NCBI GenBank assembly: GCA_028291055.1
Contig: JAQGIP010000078.1
Coordinates: 59,760-123,759, forward strand
Direction: 5' to 3'
Origin: Caulobacter sp.
GTDB lineage: Bacteria > Pseudomonadota > Alphaproteobacteria > Caulobacterales > Caulobacteraceae
DNA: 64,000 nt
Shown: piece after piece, positions 48,887-56,893 of the stretch
How the letters are laid out: every line of letters begins with the position of its first letter
Numbering within the stretch: the first letter of the stretch is position 1
The notes under the pieces: generated by a model
The model's input: the letters and a program-made list of their open reading frames with translations, nothing else
Database searches by the model: none
What the model was told of the DNA's origin: nothing
Program-made: the position numbers and the translations under genes

Positions 48887-49405
48887 ATGCGTCTTCGTAT
48901 CGTGGCCGGGCTCGTGGCCCTGGCCTTCACCACATCGCTGGCCGCCGCGCCCGCCCGGGCCGACAGTTTCGATGCGCGGCGCCTGCCCGACCTGGTGGCG
49001 CTGGCCAAGGATAGTGGCCAGAAGGGCGAGCTGAAGGACCACAAGTCCGGCAAGGGCCAGTTCTTCGACGGCCAAGACGGCGAGCTGTTCTTCTCCATGG
49101 AGCCGGTGGACTGCGCCAAGGGCCAGACCTGCAAGTTCGTCTTCTTCAGCGCCAACTGGGACCAGCACGACATCACCGCCAAGCAGATGAACGGCTGGAA
49201 CCGCTTCGCCCTCAGCTGCGCCGGCTATCTCGACGCCGACAATTCGCCGACCCTGTGGTACGCGCCCATGGTCACCGGCCATGAGAGCCGCGCCGACGTG
49301 GCGCTGCACTTCACGCGCTGGCACGACTGCCTGGGCGATTTCGGCGACTTCCTGGGCGACCCCAACGGGTTCCTGAAGGAGAATGTCGACGGCTATACGC
49401 CCTAG
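48887..49405 (+). CDS. Secreted YbjN-like protein
   Basis: 172 residues from ATG 48887, with AAGGGGGT 7 bp upstream. Signal peptide 1-24 (IVAGLVALAFTTSLAAAPARA). Mature part resembles small YbjN/type III chaperone-like folds of alphaproteobacteria (LPDLVALAKDSGQKGELKDH, ELFFSMEPVDCAKGQTCKFV, SANWDQHDITAKQMNGWNRF). Cysteines 76, 82 and others could form disulfides. Periplasmic, role unknown. Its TAG stop (49403-49405) lies in the terminal CTAGAGCG of repeat K. Confidence 0.65.
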   Translation: MRLRIVAGLVALAFTTSLAAAPARADSFDARRLPDLVALAKDSGQKGELKDHKSGKGQFFDGQDGELFFSMEPVDCAKGQTCKFVFFSANWDQHDITAKQMNGWNRFALSCAGYLDADNSPTLWYAPMVTGHESRADVALHFTRWHDCLGDFGDFLGDPNGFLKENVDGYTP

Positions 49406-49507
49406 AGCGTTGTCCGCTCCGATAGAATCGGAGCGGCGCTCTAGCTATTTGTTTTGTCGCGCTTTTCGGAGGCGAACCGGTATCCACTTCGCCGGAAAGC
49501 GCTCTAG
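49402..49507. repeat. RIME-like alphaproteobacterial intergenic repeat (K)
   Basis: 106 bp starting CTAGAGCG and ending CGCTCTAG, with an internal hairpin (CCGCTCCGAT...ATCGGAGCGG) and the segments ATTTGTTTTGTCGCGC and GGCGAACCGGTATCCACTTC. These are the hallmarks of an intergenic repeat very common in rhizobia and related alphaproteobacteria. The stop codon of the upstream gene is contributed by the first CTAG. Confidence 0.8.
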
Positions 49508-49534
49508 GCTGTCGCTCCCACCCCGCCGGGCCGC

Positions 49535-49936
49535 CTATGGCCCGCCGCGCGTGCGCCAGGCCTCCCAGCGGAAGCCCAGGGGCACGCCGGGCTTGGCCGG
49601 CTGCGGCGCCGCCAGCTCAGGCGCGGGTGGCGGCATGACCCCAATTGCGGCAATGGGGGCGGCGATGATCGGGGCGGGCGCGCGGACCTGATCGCGCAGC
49701 CCGTCCAGCGCGCCGGTCAGGATCTCGGCCGCCAGGCTGTAGAAGACGTACTGGCCCTTCTTGCGCCGCGTCACCAGGCCGGCGGACTCCAGCACGGTGA
49801 GATGCTGGGAGATGGCGGGTTTGGAGATGTCGAACCGCGCGGCGATGTCGCCGGCATTGAGTTCGCCGGGGGCCAGCTCGACCAGCATCCGGCGGCGGAC
49901 CTCGGAGGCCAGGGCCTCGAACACACGCTGATCCAT
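49535..49936 (-). CDS. ArsR-family regulator with Pro-rich tail
   Basis: 133 residues from ATG 49936. Residues 1-85 are a winged helix: FEALASEVRRRMLVELAPGE, FDISKPAISQHLTVLESAGL, TRRKKGQYVFYSL. No metal-binding cysteines, so it is not an arsenic/metal sensor of the classic type. Residues 90-133 form a Pro/Ala-rich tail (PPAPELAAPQPAKPG), which is unusual and could be disordered. Monocistronic; target unknown. Confidence 0.85.
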   Translation of the reverse strand: MDQRVFEALASEVRRRMLVELAPGELNAGDIAARFDISKPAISQHLTVLESAGLVTRRKKGQYVFYSLAAEILTGALDGLRDQVRAPAPIIAAPIAAIGVMPPPAPELAAPQPAKPGVPLGFRWEAWRTRGGP

Positions 49937-50030
49937 CCCGCCCCCGCTAGTTAGGCAATTGCTTAAACGCGGAAATGGAGGGCGGCAAGGCGCTCATTGC
50001 CGCCCCCTTACGGGTCGAGAGGAAGTTCGA

Positions 50031-50116
50031 AAGTTTCGGTGACAGTCTACTTAATTCGAGATGCCTCGGCTCCGCGTTTGCGCTGACGGGAATTCAGTAA
50101 ACTGTCACCGAAATTA
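50031..50116. repeat. Family D palindromic repeat
   Basis: Arms TTTCGGTGACAGTCTACTTA (left) and the complement of CAGTAAACTGTCACCGAAAT (right) around a loop of about 25 bp. Same layout as families A-C, but core GGTGACAG. It lies between the ArsR gene at 49936 and the stop of the SRPBCC gene. Confidence 0.75.
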
Positions 50117-50157
50117 TCTTCGGCCCGAAATCATCTTCGGCCAAGCCGCCGCTCCCC

Positions 50158-50607
50158 CTAGCGCCCCGGGTCGAGATCGAGCGAGCGCCCCGTCTCCAGC
50201 AGGCTCTTCAGGCCCGACAGGATCTGCGCCCAGCCCTTGGAGACGCCGGCCCGCACCCCGCTGGCGTCCGGGAAGCCGTCGTGGATGAGGGTCAACCGCG
50301 TCGCCTCGCCCTCGGTTTCCAGCTGATAGGTGACGATGCTTTCGCCCTCCGCATGCCAGGCTGGATAGAGGTCGGTGTGGACGAAGCTGTAGCGCAACAG
50401 CCGCGGCGGATCGGCCTCCAGCACCCGCCCGGTCACATCGACCTTGCCGTTGCGGGTGTAGGTGACCGGCGCGCCGGGGGTCCAGGCGGAGGTGATGGCC
50501 GTGCCGAACCAGAATTTGGCGGTCTGGTCCGGATCGGTGAGCGCGTCCCAGACGGCCTGGAGCGGCGCGCGGATATAGACGACGTGGATGAAGGCGGGGT
50601 CGGCCAT
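50158..50607 (-). CDS. SRPBCC (AHSA1-like) domain protein, second copy
   Basis: 149 residues, a single START/AHSA1-type ligand-binding fold: IHVVYIRAPLQAVWDALTDP at the start, FWFGTAITSAWTPGAPVTY, LEADPPRLLRYSF, and SKGWAQILSGLKSLLETG at the end. Clearly homologous to the neighbour at 50620 (tandem duplicates, 12 bp apart). Such ArsR-linked SRPBCC proteins are of unknown substrate; some bind hydrophobic ligands. Third gene of the operon starting at 51446. Confidence 0.88.
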   Translation of the reverse strand: MADPAFIHVVYIRAPLQAVWDALTDPDQTAKFWFGTAITSAWTPGAPVTYTRNGKVDVTGRVLEADPPRLLRYSFVHTDLYPAWHAEGESIVTYQLETEGEATRLTLIHDGFPDASGVRAGVSKGWAQILSGLKSLLETGRSLDLDPGR

Positions 50608-50619
50608 GGGTTCTCCTCC

Positions 50620-51132
50620 TCAGCCGGCCTTGATGGCCGGCAGCGGGACGCCGGTTTCCAGCAGGGTCTTGAGGTTGGACAGGATGCGGGTCCAGCCGCC
50701 GGACACGCCTTCGCGCGAACGGCTGCCCAGCTTGCTGAAGCCGTCGTGGGTCAGGGTCAGGCGGGTCAGCGCGCGGTCGCCCGGCGTGGTGACGTCCTCG
50801 ATCAGATAGCTGGCGCGGCTGGGGCCTTCGGCGTGCATCACCGGATAGCGGTCGCTGTTCAAGAAGGTGAAGGTCAGCTTGCGCGGCGGGTCGGACTCCA
50901 GCACCTCGCCGGAGAAGTTGGGCGCGCCGTCGGCGCCGACGTGGGTGTGGGGCGAGCCGGTCTTCCAGTCGCTCTGCGTGTGCTGGCCGAACCAGAACAG
51001 GCGCTGGGTTTCGGGCGTGGTCAGCGCATCCCACACCTTCTGCGGCGTGGTCTGGATGTAGACGACATAGACGAAGGCGGGGTCCACTGCGGCGGCGGTT
51101 GCGGCGGTGATATCGGTAGCGATGGCGTTCAT
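50620..51132 (-). CDS. SRPBCC (AHSA1-like) domain protein, first copy
   Basis: 170 residues, start overlapping the ArsR stop (ATGA). An Ala-rich N-terminal extension (about 15 residues) precedes the domain (FVYVVYIQTTPQKVWDALTT, LFWFGQHTQSDWKTGSP, LESDPPRKLTFTFL, WTRILSNLKTLLETG). Duplicate of the 50158 gene with the same motif order; divergence suggests different ligands. Linked to an ArsR-type repressor, so it is probably induced under the signal sensed by it. Confidence 0.88.
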   Translation of the reverse strand: MNAIATDITAATAAAVDPAFVYVVYIQTTPQKVWDALTTPETQRLFWFGQHTQSDWKTGSPHTHVGADGAPNFSGEVLESDPPRKLTFTFLNSDRYPVMHAEGPSRASYLIEDVTTPGDRALTRLTLTHDGFSKLGSRSREGVSGGWTRILSNLKTLLETGVPLPAIKAG

Positions 51133-51446
51133 TCCGGTTTCTCCAGGTGATCCTTCAGGGAGAGCAGCGCCTCGACCTGGGCGTGCTCGTACTTGCCGAT
51201 CCAGCGCACCGCGATTTCCGCGATCGGGACCGGGTTGAGGTAGTGCAGCTTCTCGCGGCCGCGCCGGTGGGCGGCGACCAGGTTGGCGTCCTCCAGGATG
51301 GCCAGATGCTTGCTGACCGCCTGGCGGGACATGGCGAGGCCCTCTGTCAATTCACCAAGCGTCTGACCGTTTTTCCCGAACAGCCGGTCCAGCAACGACC
51401 TGCGGCTCTTGTCGGCCAGGGCGCGGAAGACGGCGTCCATGTCCAT
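51129..51446 (-). CDS. ArsR-family repressor of the SRPBCC operon
   Basis: 105 residues from ATG 51446; ATG 51440 and TTG 51464 are alternatives, but the promoter favours 51446. Winged helix: VFRALADKSRRSLLDRLFGK, GLAMSRQAVSKHLAILEDAN, REKLHYLNPVPIAEIAVRW. Lacks metal-binding Cys pairs, so a non-metal-sensing type common next to SRPBCC genes. A perfect 6-bp inverted repeat lies in its promoter spacer, arguing for autoregulation. Confidence 0.9.
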   Translation of the reverse strand: MDMDAVFRALADKSRRSLLDRLFGKNGQTLGELTEGLAMSRQAVSKHLAILEDANLVAAHRRGREKLHYLNPVPIAEIAVRWIGKYEHAQVEALLSLKDHLEKPE

Positions 51447-51453
51447 GCGCCGA

Positions 51454-51483
51454 GTTATAGGCAACCATCTGGTTGCATGTCAA
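51454..51483 (-). promoter_or_regulatory. Near-consensus promoter with operator, ArsR-SRPBCC operon
   Basis: Minus-strand TTGACA (51483-51478), 18-bp spacer, TATAAC (51459-51454). The spacer holds GCAACC-N4-GGTTGC (51461-51476), a perfect inverted repeat. From -10 to ATG 51446 is only 7 bp, so transcription would begin at or beside the start codon, giving a leaderless message. Confidence 0.8.
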
Positions 51484-51502
51484 GCGGAGACAAAGTCCCG
51501 CG

Positions 51503-51741
51503 TTTCCCTCCCCGTCTGGGGGGGGACCGACGACGAAGTCGTCAGGGTGGGGCAAGTGGATATGCGTCCGCCGCGCCGGAAGGTCAGGCGCCCCTCAATG
51601 CCGCGCGGGGCCTATTTCTGAGTCAGAAGGGTCACAGCCCTCCACCAACGGGCGCTTCGCCTTTGGACGTGGGGAGGCGCATATCCACCTGCCCCACCCT
51701 GGCCGCTGCGCGGCCTGTCCCTCCCCAGACGGGGAGGGAAG
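51503..51741. repeat. Composite repeat F2 (239 bp)
   Basis: Inverted GC-rich ends (TTCCCTCCCCGTCTGG ... CCAGACGGGGAGGGAA), inner inverted GTCAGGGTGGGGCAAGTGGA/ATCCACCTGCCCCACCC, and a core TATGCGTCCGCCGC...CTGAGTCAGAAGGG...CTTCGCCTTTGG...GGCGCATA. Same length and order as F3 at 62943. No gene inside. It lies between the ArsR operon promoter and the HTH gene at 51747. Confidence 0.85.
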
Positions 51742-51746
51742 GAAAC

Positions 51747-52004
51747 TTACCTGAGCGCCGCGCGCACCACATCCGGCGCCCGGTCGATAACCCTCAGATA
51801 GGCCACCAGCGGCGCATCCGGCCGCGCCCGGCCCATCTCCAGGTCGCGCAGCCAGTCCAGGCCGATGCGGAAGGTCTCGGCGAACTGGTCCTGGGTGAGG
51901 CCGGTATGCCACCTCACCTTCTGGATCAGGGCGCGGGCGGAGCGCGTCTCCGATGGCCGCGCGGCGTCGTCCAGCGACAGGTCGGGGGGCGTGAACGGCC
52001 TCAT
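51747..52004 (-). CDS. HTH antitoxin-like DNA-binding protein
   Basis: 85 residues from ATG 52004, with GAGGAG 8 bp upstream. C-terminal HTH (about 28-82): ALIQKVRWHTGLTQDQFAET, FRIGLDWLRDLEMGRARPDA, of the HigA/MqsA-like helix-turn-helix class. N-terminal part (MRPFTPPDLSLDD) fits antitoxins that wrap a partner. No toxin gene is adjacent: the region upstream is repeat G1 and a short frame ending in an ATGA overlap (stop 52001), too short and repeat-derived to be a toxin. An orphan antitoxin or regulator. Confidence 0.72.
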   Translation of the reverse strand: MRPFTPPDLSLDDAARPSETRSARALIQKVRWHTGLTQDQFAETFRIGLDWLRDLEMGRARPDAPLVAYLRVIDRAPDVVRAALR

Positions 52005-52111
52005 CGGATGGCTCCTCGTGCGGCGTCTCGTTGCGGACAGGAGAGGTACGCCCTGATCGTTGCCGGAGTAGGGCCGGACTTGGGCTTTTGCGTTAAGGCC
52101 TGTGGCCAAAC

Positions 52112-52323
52112 CATCCTCCCCAGGGTCGCCCAAGCGATCCGGCGGGGGAGGTCCGGCGAAGCCGGGGTGGGGCTTACCGAGTCAAAGGTTGGGCGTGTTC
52201 TGGCGCCTGGGTAGGTGACGGCATCGGGTCCCTGCGCCACACCGCGAATAGTCGTCGGAGTCGGTAAACCCCCTCCTTCGGAGGATCTCCCCACCGGCTC
52301 GCTGCAGGCTCGCCTGGGGAGGA
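52112..52323. repeat. Composite repeat G1 (212 bp)
   Basis: Begins ATCCTCCCCAGGGTCGC, with a core GGTGGGGCTTACCGAGTCAA...GGGCGTGTTCTGGCGCC...GGTGACGGCATCGG, ending CTCGCTGCAGGCTCGCCTGG GGAGGA. Same orientation and order as G2 at 53090; both flank the gene at 52373. Apart from the HTH leader, 52005-52372 contains nothing else. Confidence 0.85.
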
Positions 52324-52372
52324 CCGTGGGACGTGGGCTTGCATCAGCCTACATTTGTAATACCATTGCCCG

Positions 52373-53086
52373 ATGATCGCGATCCTGATGGCGGTGACGA
52401 TGATGGCCGGCTCGGAACCGTCCGCCTCTGGCGTCGACACGCCGCCGCCCACCGTCAGCCGCGGCGCCTGTCCGGCTCAGACCCAGATCTCCGTTCACAG
52501 CGACGGCCGCGTCCTCCTGCATGGTGGCGCGGACGGCGGCCGGGAGACAGTCGTGGCGCCGGAAGACCTAGGCGCGGCCTTCAATCGCGCGGCAGGACCG
52601 CCGTCGGATCGTGGCCAGGAGGTGTGGATATGCACCGACCCCGATGCGCCCTTTGTCGTGCTGCTGTCGGTCATCAACGGTCTGGCGGACTATGGCTTCT
52701 GGCTCACCCACATAGCCGAGCGAGACGCGACTGGCTCCCCGGTGACGATCCATATGTCCGCCGATGCCGGGTTCGGTGACCGACCCTGCGTCGTGACCGC
52801 CGTCTCCGTGGCGCCGGGAGGCAGGGTGTCGGTCTTACAGGTCAAGGGCGGGCTCTACCGTCGTTGGCGAGGGCGAAGGGTCGCCACCACGCCCAGCGGT
52901 CTGGCCCAAACGCTGGCAAGCCTCCACGGCAACACGTGCGCGGCTATCGTCCACGCCGCCGCGAATGCCCCGGTCCATGCTGTCCTGCCCGCCTTCGCCA
53001 CCCTGAGCGCGTCGGGTTTCAAGGACTTCGCCTCCGAAGATAGCTCTTTGCTCGCCGTTGATCCCGGCTGGGAGCGCGCGCCCTAA
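52373..53086 (+). CDS. Putative exported protein with ExbD-like halves
   Basis: 237 residues from ATG 52373. N-terminal hydrophobic segment (AILMAVTMMAGS), probably a weak signal or anchor. Two similar halves: residues about 35-125 (TQISVHSDGRVLLHGGADGG, APEDLGAAFNRAA, WICTDPDAPFVVLLSVINGL) and about 140-235 (VSVAPGGRVSVLQVKGG, TTPSGLAQTLASLHGNTCAA). The pattern strand-DGRVLLxG, then a pseudo-ExbD helix, then DPDAPFxVLLSVIxxL recalls the periplasmic domain of ExbD/TolR, but with no membrane motor partner nearby this is only a resemblance. Flanked by direct repeats G1 and G2. Confidence 0.5.
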   Translation: MIAILMAVTMMAGSEPSASGVDTPPPTVSRGACPAQTQISVHSDGRVLLHGGADGGRETVVAPEDLGAAFNRAAGPPSDRGQEVWICTDPDAPFVVLLSVINGLADYGFWLTHIAERDATGSPVTIHMSADAGFGDRPCVVTAVSVAPGGRVSVLQVKGGLYRRWRGRRVATTPSGLAQTLASLHGNTCAAIVHAAANAPVHAVLPAFATLSASGFKDFASEDSSLLAVDPGWERAP

Positions 53087-53089
53087 GCC

Positions 53090-53306
53090 ATCCTCCCCAG
53101 GGTCGCAGTCAGCGACCCGGCGGGGGAGGTACCGCGAAGCGGGGGTGGGGCTTACCGAGTCAAAGGCTGGGCGTGTTCTGGCGCCGGGGCTGGTGACGGC
53201 ATCGGCCCTTGCGCCACACCGTGAATAATCACGGGACTCGGTAAGCCCCTCCCCGCCTTCGGCGGACCTCCCCCGCCGGCTCGCTGCAGGCTCGCCTGGG
53301 GAGGAT
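53090..53306. repeat. Composite repeat G2 (217 bp)
   Basis: Direct copy of G1: ATCCTCCCCAGGGTCGCAGT, GTGGGGCTTACCGAGTCAAA, GGGCGTGTTCTGGCGCCGG, TGGTGACGGCATCGG, closing CTCGCTGCAGGCTCGCCTGG GGAGGAT. Lies between the ExbD-like gene and the convergent helicase gene. Confidence 0.85.
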
Positions 53307-53317
53307 AGCCTCGGCGT

Positions 53318-56110
53318 TTAAACGGCCAAAAATTCCGCCGTCGCCTCGATCGCCTCGACCAGCCCCACGCGCTGCAACTCAACCCCTTCCGGCAGGCCGC
53401 TGAACAGCCGGGTGGGCGCGGCCGCGTCGAGCATCACGAAGACGCCCTTGTCGTCTTCGCGGCGGATCAGGCGGCCGAAGGCCTGGCCGACGCGGGCGCG
53501 GGCCACGGCGTCGTCATAGCCCTTGCCGCCGAAGCGCACGCGCCGAGCCTTGTGCAGGATGTCGGGTCTTGGCCAGGGGACGCGGTCGAAGACGAGGAGG
53601 CGCAGGGAGCGCCCCGGCACATCGACCCCGTCGCGCACGGCGTCGGTGCCGAGCAGGCAGGCGTCCTGTTCCGCGCGGAAGATGTCCACCAGCGCGCCGA
53701 CCTCCAGCGGGTCGACATGCTGGGCGTAGAGGGCCAAGCCCTTGTCGGCCAAGGGCGCGGCGATCTTCTCGTGCACGGCGCGCAGGCGGCGGATGGCGGT
53801 GAACAGGCCCAGCCCCCCTCCCCCGGCGGCGAGGAACAGTTCGCGCATGGCGGCCGCCACCTGGCGCGGGTCGTCGCGGCCCACGTCGGTGACCACGAAG
53901 GCGCGGCTATTCTTCGCGTAGTCGAAGGGCGAATTGAGCTTCAGCGTCTTGGGCCGTTCGGGCAGGCGCGCGGCGCCGGTGCGCATCTCCGCCAGGGCGA
54001 AGGGGTCGTCCAGCGTCGGGTCGCTCAAGGTCGCCGAGGTCACCAGCACCCCGTGAGCGGGCGAGAGCACCGCCGCACGCAAAGGCTCGGTCGGATCGAC
54101 CCAATGGCGGCGGCAGGCGGCGTCCACCACCCGGCCATAGAGGAAGGTGGCGTCGAACCAGTCGACGAAATCGGGATCGTCCTCGCTGTCCTCGTCGATG
54201 GCCTTCAGCATCGAACGCCAGGCCGGCAGGGTCATGCGCGCGCGTCTATCGAGGCCGCGAAGCGCGCCTTCGATCCTCGCCCGGTCCGACGGCGGCAGGG
54301 TGTCCGTCTCCTCGTCAAGCACGTCTTCCAGGTGGCGCGCCAGGGCCAGCAGCGGGGCCTCCACCGCCGCGATCCCGGCGGCGGCCTCCCGCGCCATCTC
54401 GCGCACTAGGTCGAGCGCCGGCCGCGCCGCGCATTCCATGCCGACTTCCGACGGGCTGGTGCGCGCGCGCAGCTGTTCGAGCACGGCGACCAGGAACTTC
54501 TCCACCGGGCCGATCGGGTTGGGCTGGCCATCGGGCGGCGCGACCCGGCCCGACCAGCCTTCGCCGGGCAGGTTGGCCGCCGCGTGGGTGGCGTCCTGCA
54601 GCGCGCGCACCGCCTCGTCGCGGTCGCCCAGCACCTCCATCAGCCGGGCCTCCAGCCCCCTGCCCCGGCGACCCCGGCCTTCCGGCCCCCGGATCCAGCG
54701 GCGCAGTTCGGCCGATTCCGCGCCGGACAAGGCGGCCGCGAAGGCGCTGTCGGCCGCGTCGAACAGGTGGTGGCCTTCGTCGAAGACGATGCGTTTGAGG
54801 ATGGTGGTCTCGATGTCGCCCTTCAGGCCGCGAGCGGCCCGCGCGCCGTCGAAGGCGGCTTGCGTGAGCACCAGGGCATGGTTGGCGATGACGATGTCGG
54901 CCCGCTTGGAGGCCCGGATCGCCTTCTCCACGAAACAGGAGCGATAGTGGACACAGCCCGCATGCACGCACTCGCCGCGCCGGTCGACCAGGTTGGCCGC
55001 GCTCGCCTGGTTCATCGGCGCGATGGCGAACAGGGTCGGCAGCCAGGCCGGGAAGTCGCCGCCGGTCATGTCGCCGTCGCGCGTGGCCCGCACCCATCGC
55101 GCGGCCAAGCCCAGCCCGACCAGATCGCCGGTCCCCAGTTGGGCGCCCTGCACCTGCTCCTGGAAGTTCAGCAGGCACAGGTAGTTCTCACGTCCCTTGC
55201 GCACCACCGCCTTGCGCGCCCGCACCGCGGGGTCGGGGTAGATCGACTGGCTTTCCCGCTCGATCTGGCGCTGCAGCGCGCGGGTGTAGGTGGATATCCA
55301 CACCCCCGGCCCATTGATCTCGGCCCACAGCGAGGCCGGGGCCAGATAGCCCAGCGTCTTGCCGATGCCCGTGCCCGCCTCGGCCAGCATCATGCGCGGC
55401 TCGCCCTCGCGCTCGCGCGGCTGGAAGGCGAAGGCCGTCTCGGCGGCGAACACCGCCTGCATGGGGCGCGGCTCCTTCAGGCCCGCGCGGGCCAGCAGCT
55501 CGGCCAGCCGGTCGGCGGCGGCCTGGGGGTCGATGGGCTTGGTTCCCGGCTCGCCGGGGGGCGCGGCGTCCTCCCATTCCCCCACGCGCGTCCAGGCGTC
55601 CATGCCCGATCCCCGGAAGGTGGCGGTCAGCGGATGGCTGCGCAGGGCGCCGATCACGGCGGGACCCCACGGCCAGCCGGCCCGCGCCAGGCTCTCGGCG
55701 GCGGCCAGCGCCTCCTCCCGCGTCGGCTTGGGCGTCAACGCCAGCTCGTCCAGCAGGATGCGGCAGGCCTCGCGCAACGCCATCGCCTGGGCCGCCGCGC
55801 CCTTCGGCTCCGGAAGCCCCAGGATCAGCGCCAGTCCCGCCGCCGACGGCGCGCAGAACGTCGCCGGCCGCACAAACGCATAGAGTTCCAGCGCATCGAA
55901 GATCCGCGACCCCCGGCTGGGCGCATTCATCCCCAAACGTCGCGCCGTCATCGCCGCGTGGGCGACCAGCACGTTGCCGGACTCAAACAGATCCCGCGCC
56001 GTGGGGGGCCGCACATCATGCACCCCCGCCCCATCCGCGATGGCGGCGCGGGGGCCCGGCAACACCACGAGCGTGGGGGCCAGATCAAGACTCGGGACGA
56101 CGGCGTTCAC
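53318..56110 (-). CDS. DinG-like ATP-dependent DNA helicase
   Basis: 930 residues. Superfamily 2 XPD/DinG helicase. N-terminal about 220 residues are an alphaproteobacterial extension; Walker A LAEAGTGIGKTLGYLAPASL at about 255; iron-sulfur cysteine set in KGRENYLCLLNFQEQ and RRGECVHAGCVHYRSCFVE; Walker B/DEAH VFDEGHHLFDAADSAF; later motifs LVTSATLSDPTLDDPFALAE, GLFTAIRRLR and LLVFDRVPWPRPD with QAFGRLIRRE. Unwinds DNA 5'-3', probably R-loops or repair intermediates. Four Cys spacing supports the Fe-S cluster. It stands alone between composite repeats. Confidence 0.92.
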   Translation of the reverse strand: MNAVVPSLDLAPTLVVLPGPRAAIADGAGVHDVRPPTARDLFESGNVLVAHAAMTARRLGMNAPSRGSRIFDALELYAFVRPATFCAPSAAGLALILGLPEPKGAAAQAMALREACRILLDELALTPKPTREEALAAAESLARAGWPWGPAVIGALRSHPLTATFRGSGMDAWTRVGEWEDAAPPGEPGTKPIDPQAAADRLAELLARAGLKEPRPMQAVFAAETAFAFQPREREGEPRMMLAEAGTGIGKTLGYLAPASLWAEINGPGVWISTYTRALQRQIERESQSIYPDPAVRARKAVVRKGRENYLCLLNFQEQVQGAQLGTGDLVGLGLAARWVRATRDGDMTGGDFPAWLPTLFAIAPMNQASAANLVDRRGECVHAGCVHYRSCFVEKAIRASKRADIVIANHALVLTQAAFDGARAARGLKGDIETTILKRIVFDEGHHLFDAADSAFAAALSGAESAELRRWIRGPEGRGRRGRGLEARLMEVLGDRDEAVRALQDATHAAANLPGEGWSGRVAPPDGQPNPIGPVEKFLVAVLEQLRARTSPSEVGMECAARPALDLVREMAREAAAGIAAVEAPLLALARHLEDVLDEETDTLPPSDRARIEGALRGLDRRARMTLPAWRSMLKAIDEDSEDDPDFVDWFDATFLYGRVVDAACRRHWVDPTEPLRAAVLSPAHGVLVTSATLSDPTLDDPFALAEMRTGAARLPERPKTLKLNSPFDYAKNSRAFVVTDVGRDDPRQVAAAMRELFLAAGGGGLGLFTAIRRLRAVHEKIAAPLADKGLALYAQHVDPLEVGALVDIFRAEQDACLLGTDAVRDGVDVPGRSLRLLVFDRVPWPRPDILHKARRVRFGGKGYDDAVARARVGQAFGRLIRREDDKGVFVMLDAAAPTRLFSGLPEGVELQRVGLVEAIEATAEFLAV

Positions 56111-56160
56111 GGGCCCTAGGTAGAGGAGTTTGGTGGAAACGAAAAGAGAACGCAGCGCCT

Positions 56161-56355
56161 CTTTCTCTTTCCCTCCCCCTATCGGGGGAGGGGGACGAGG
56201 CGAAGCCGAGGCGGGTGGGCGGGCGCCTCTAATCTCGATAGGTCAGTGCTGACTCAAACAAGCCGCGCTTCACGTGCGCCGCTTAGGGCGCCCGCCCACC
56301 CGGTCTCCGCTTCGCTGCGACCACCCTCCCCCAATCGGGGGAGGGAAAGAGAAAG
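56161..56355. repeat. Composite repeat H (195 bp)
   Basis: Inverted ends CTTTCTCTTTCCCTCCCCCT / GGGGGAGGGAAAGAGAAAG with inner inverted GGCGGGTGGGCGGGCGCC / GGGCGCCCGCCCACCC and a core with CTGACTCAAAC. Not the same sequence as F or G, but the same design. Found upstream of the padR gene. Confidence 0.75.
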
Positions 56356-56423
56356 CCCCGAACGAACCCGGAACTCGTGATTTTAAGACATGGTTAACCA
56401 ATGGCACAAAGGGGGAACGCGCA

Positions 56424-56502
56424 AGGGACACGAAACCAATCTCCCCACACCGCCCGCGGAGGCCGGCGCCGGTGCGACCAGGGAAATGGGTATCATGTCC
56501 CG
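56424..56502. repeat. Family C palindromic repeat (C4)
   Basis: Left arm AAGGGACACGAAACC (degenerate after that), right arm GGGAAATGGGTATCATGTCCC. The rest of 56356-56557 includes the AT-rich padR promoter region (TTGCAT, TATTAT near 56523-56549). Confidence 0.75.
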
Positions 56503-56557
56503 CCCGCCCAACACATGGTAACTTGCATTGCATGGTATCGTGTATTATTCATCCCAT

Positions 56558-56893
56558 ATGGATACGAACACCTGGCAAACCCAACTGCGTAAAGGCGCCG
56601 CCGAGCTGGTGGTGCTGGCCCTCGTCGGCAAGGGCGAGCTCTACGGGCTGCAGATCCTTCAAGGCGCCAACGGCGCGGGGGACCTGGTCTCGGAAGGCAG
56701 CCTCTATCCCCTGCTCAACCGCCTGGAGCGGGACGGCAAGCTCACGGCGCGATGGTCGATGACCGAGGCCGGCGGCCACCCGCGCAAATACTATGCCCTG
56801 AGCGCCGACGGCGCCGCCCTGCTGGACGAGATGCGCACCCTTTGGCGCGGCTTCCGCACCTCCATTTCCACCATCGTCGAGGATGACCGATGA
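56558..56893 (+). CDS. PadR-family regulator
   Basis: 111 residues from ATG 56558; an in-frame ATG at 56528 lacks a site. PadR winged helix: LVVLALVGKGELYGLQILQG, SEGSLYPLLNRLERDGKLTA, GGHPRKYYALSADGAALLDE. Represses an adjacent operon under envelope/phenolic stress in known cases. Stop overlaps the start of the HAAS membrane gene (ATGA), its presumed partner. Confidence 0.93.
   Translation: MDTNTWQTQLRKGAAELVVLALVGKGELYGLQILQGANGAGDLVSEGSLYPLLNRLERDGKLTARWSMTEAGGHPRKYYALSADGAALLDEMRTLWRGFRTSISTIVEDDR

Noticed and set aside
52001..52294. Toxin gene upstream of the HTH antitoxin-like gene
   Set aside because: The frame is largely repeat G1 sequence and has no RelE/HigB/BrnT motif, despite an ATGA overlap with the HTH start.
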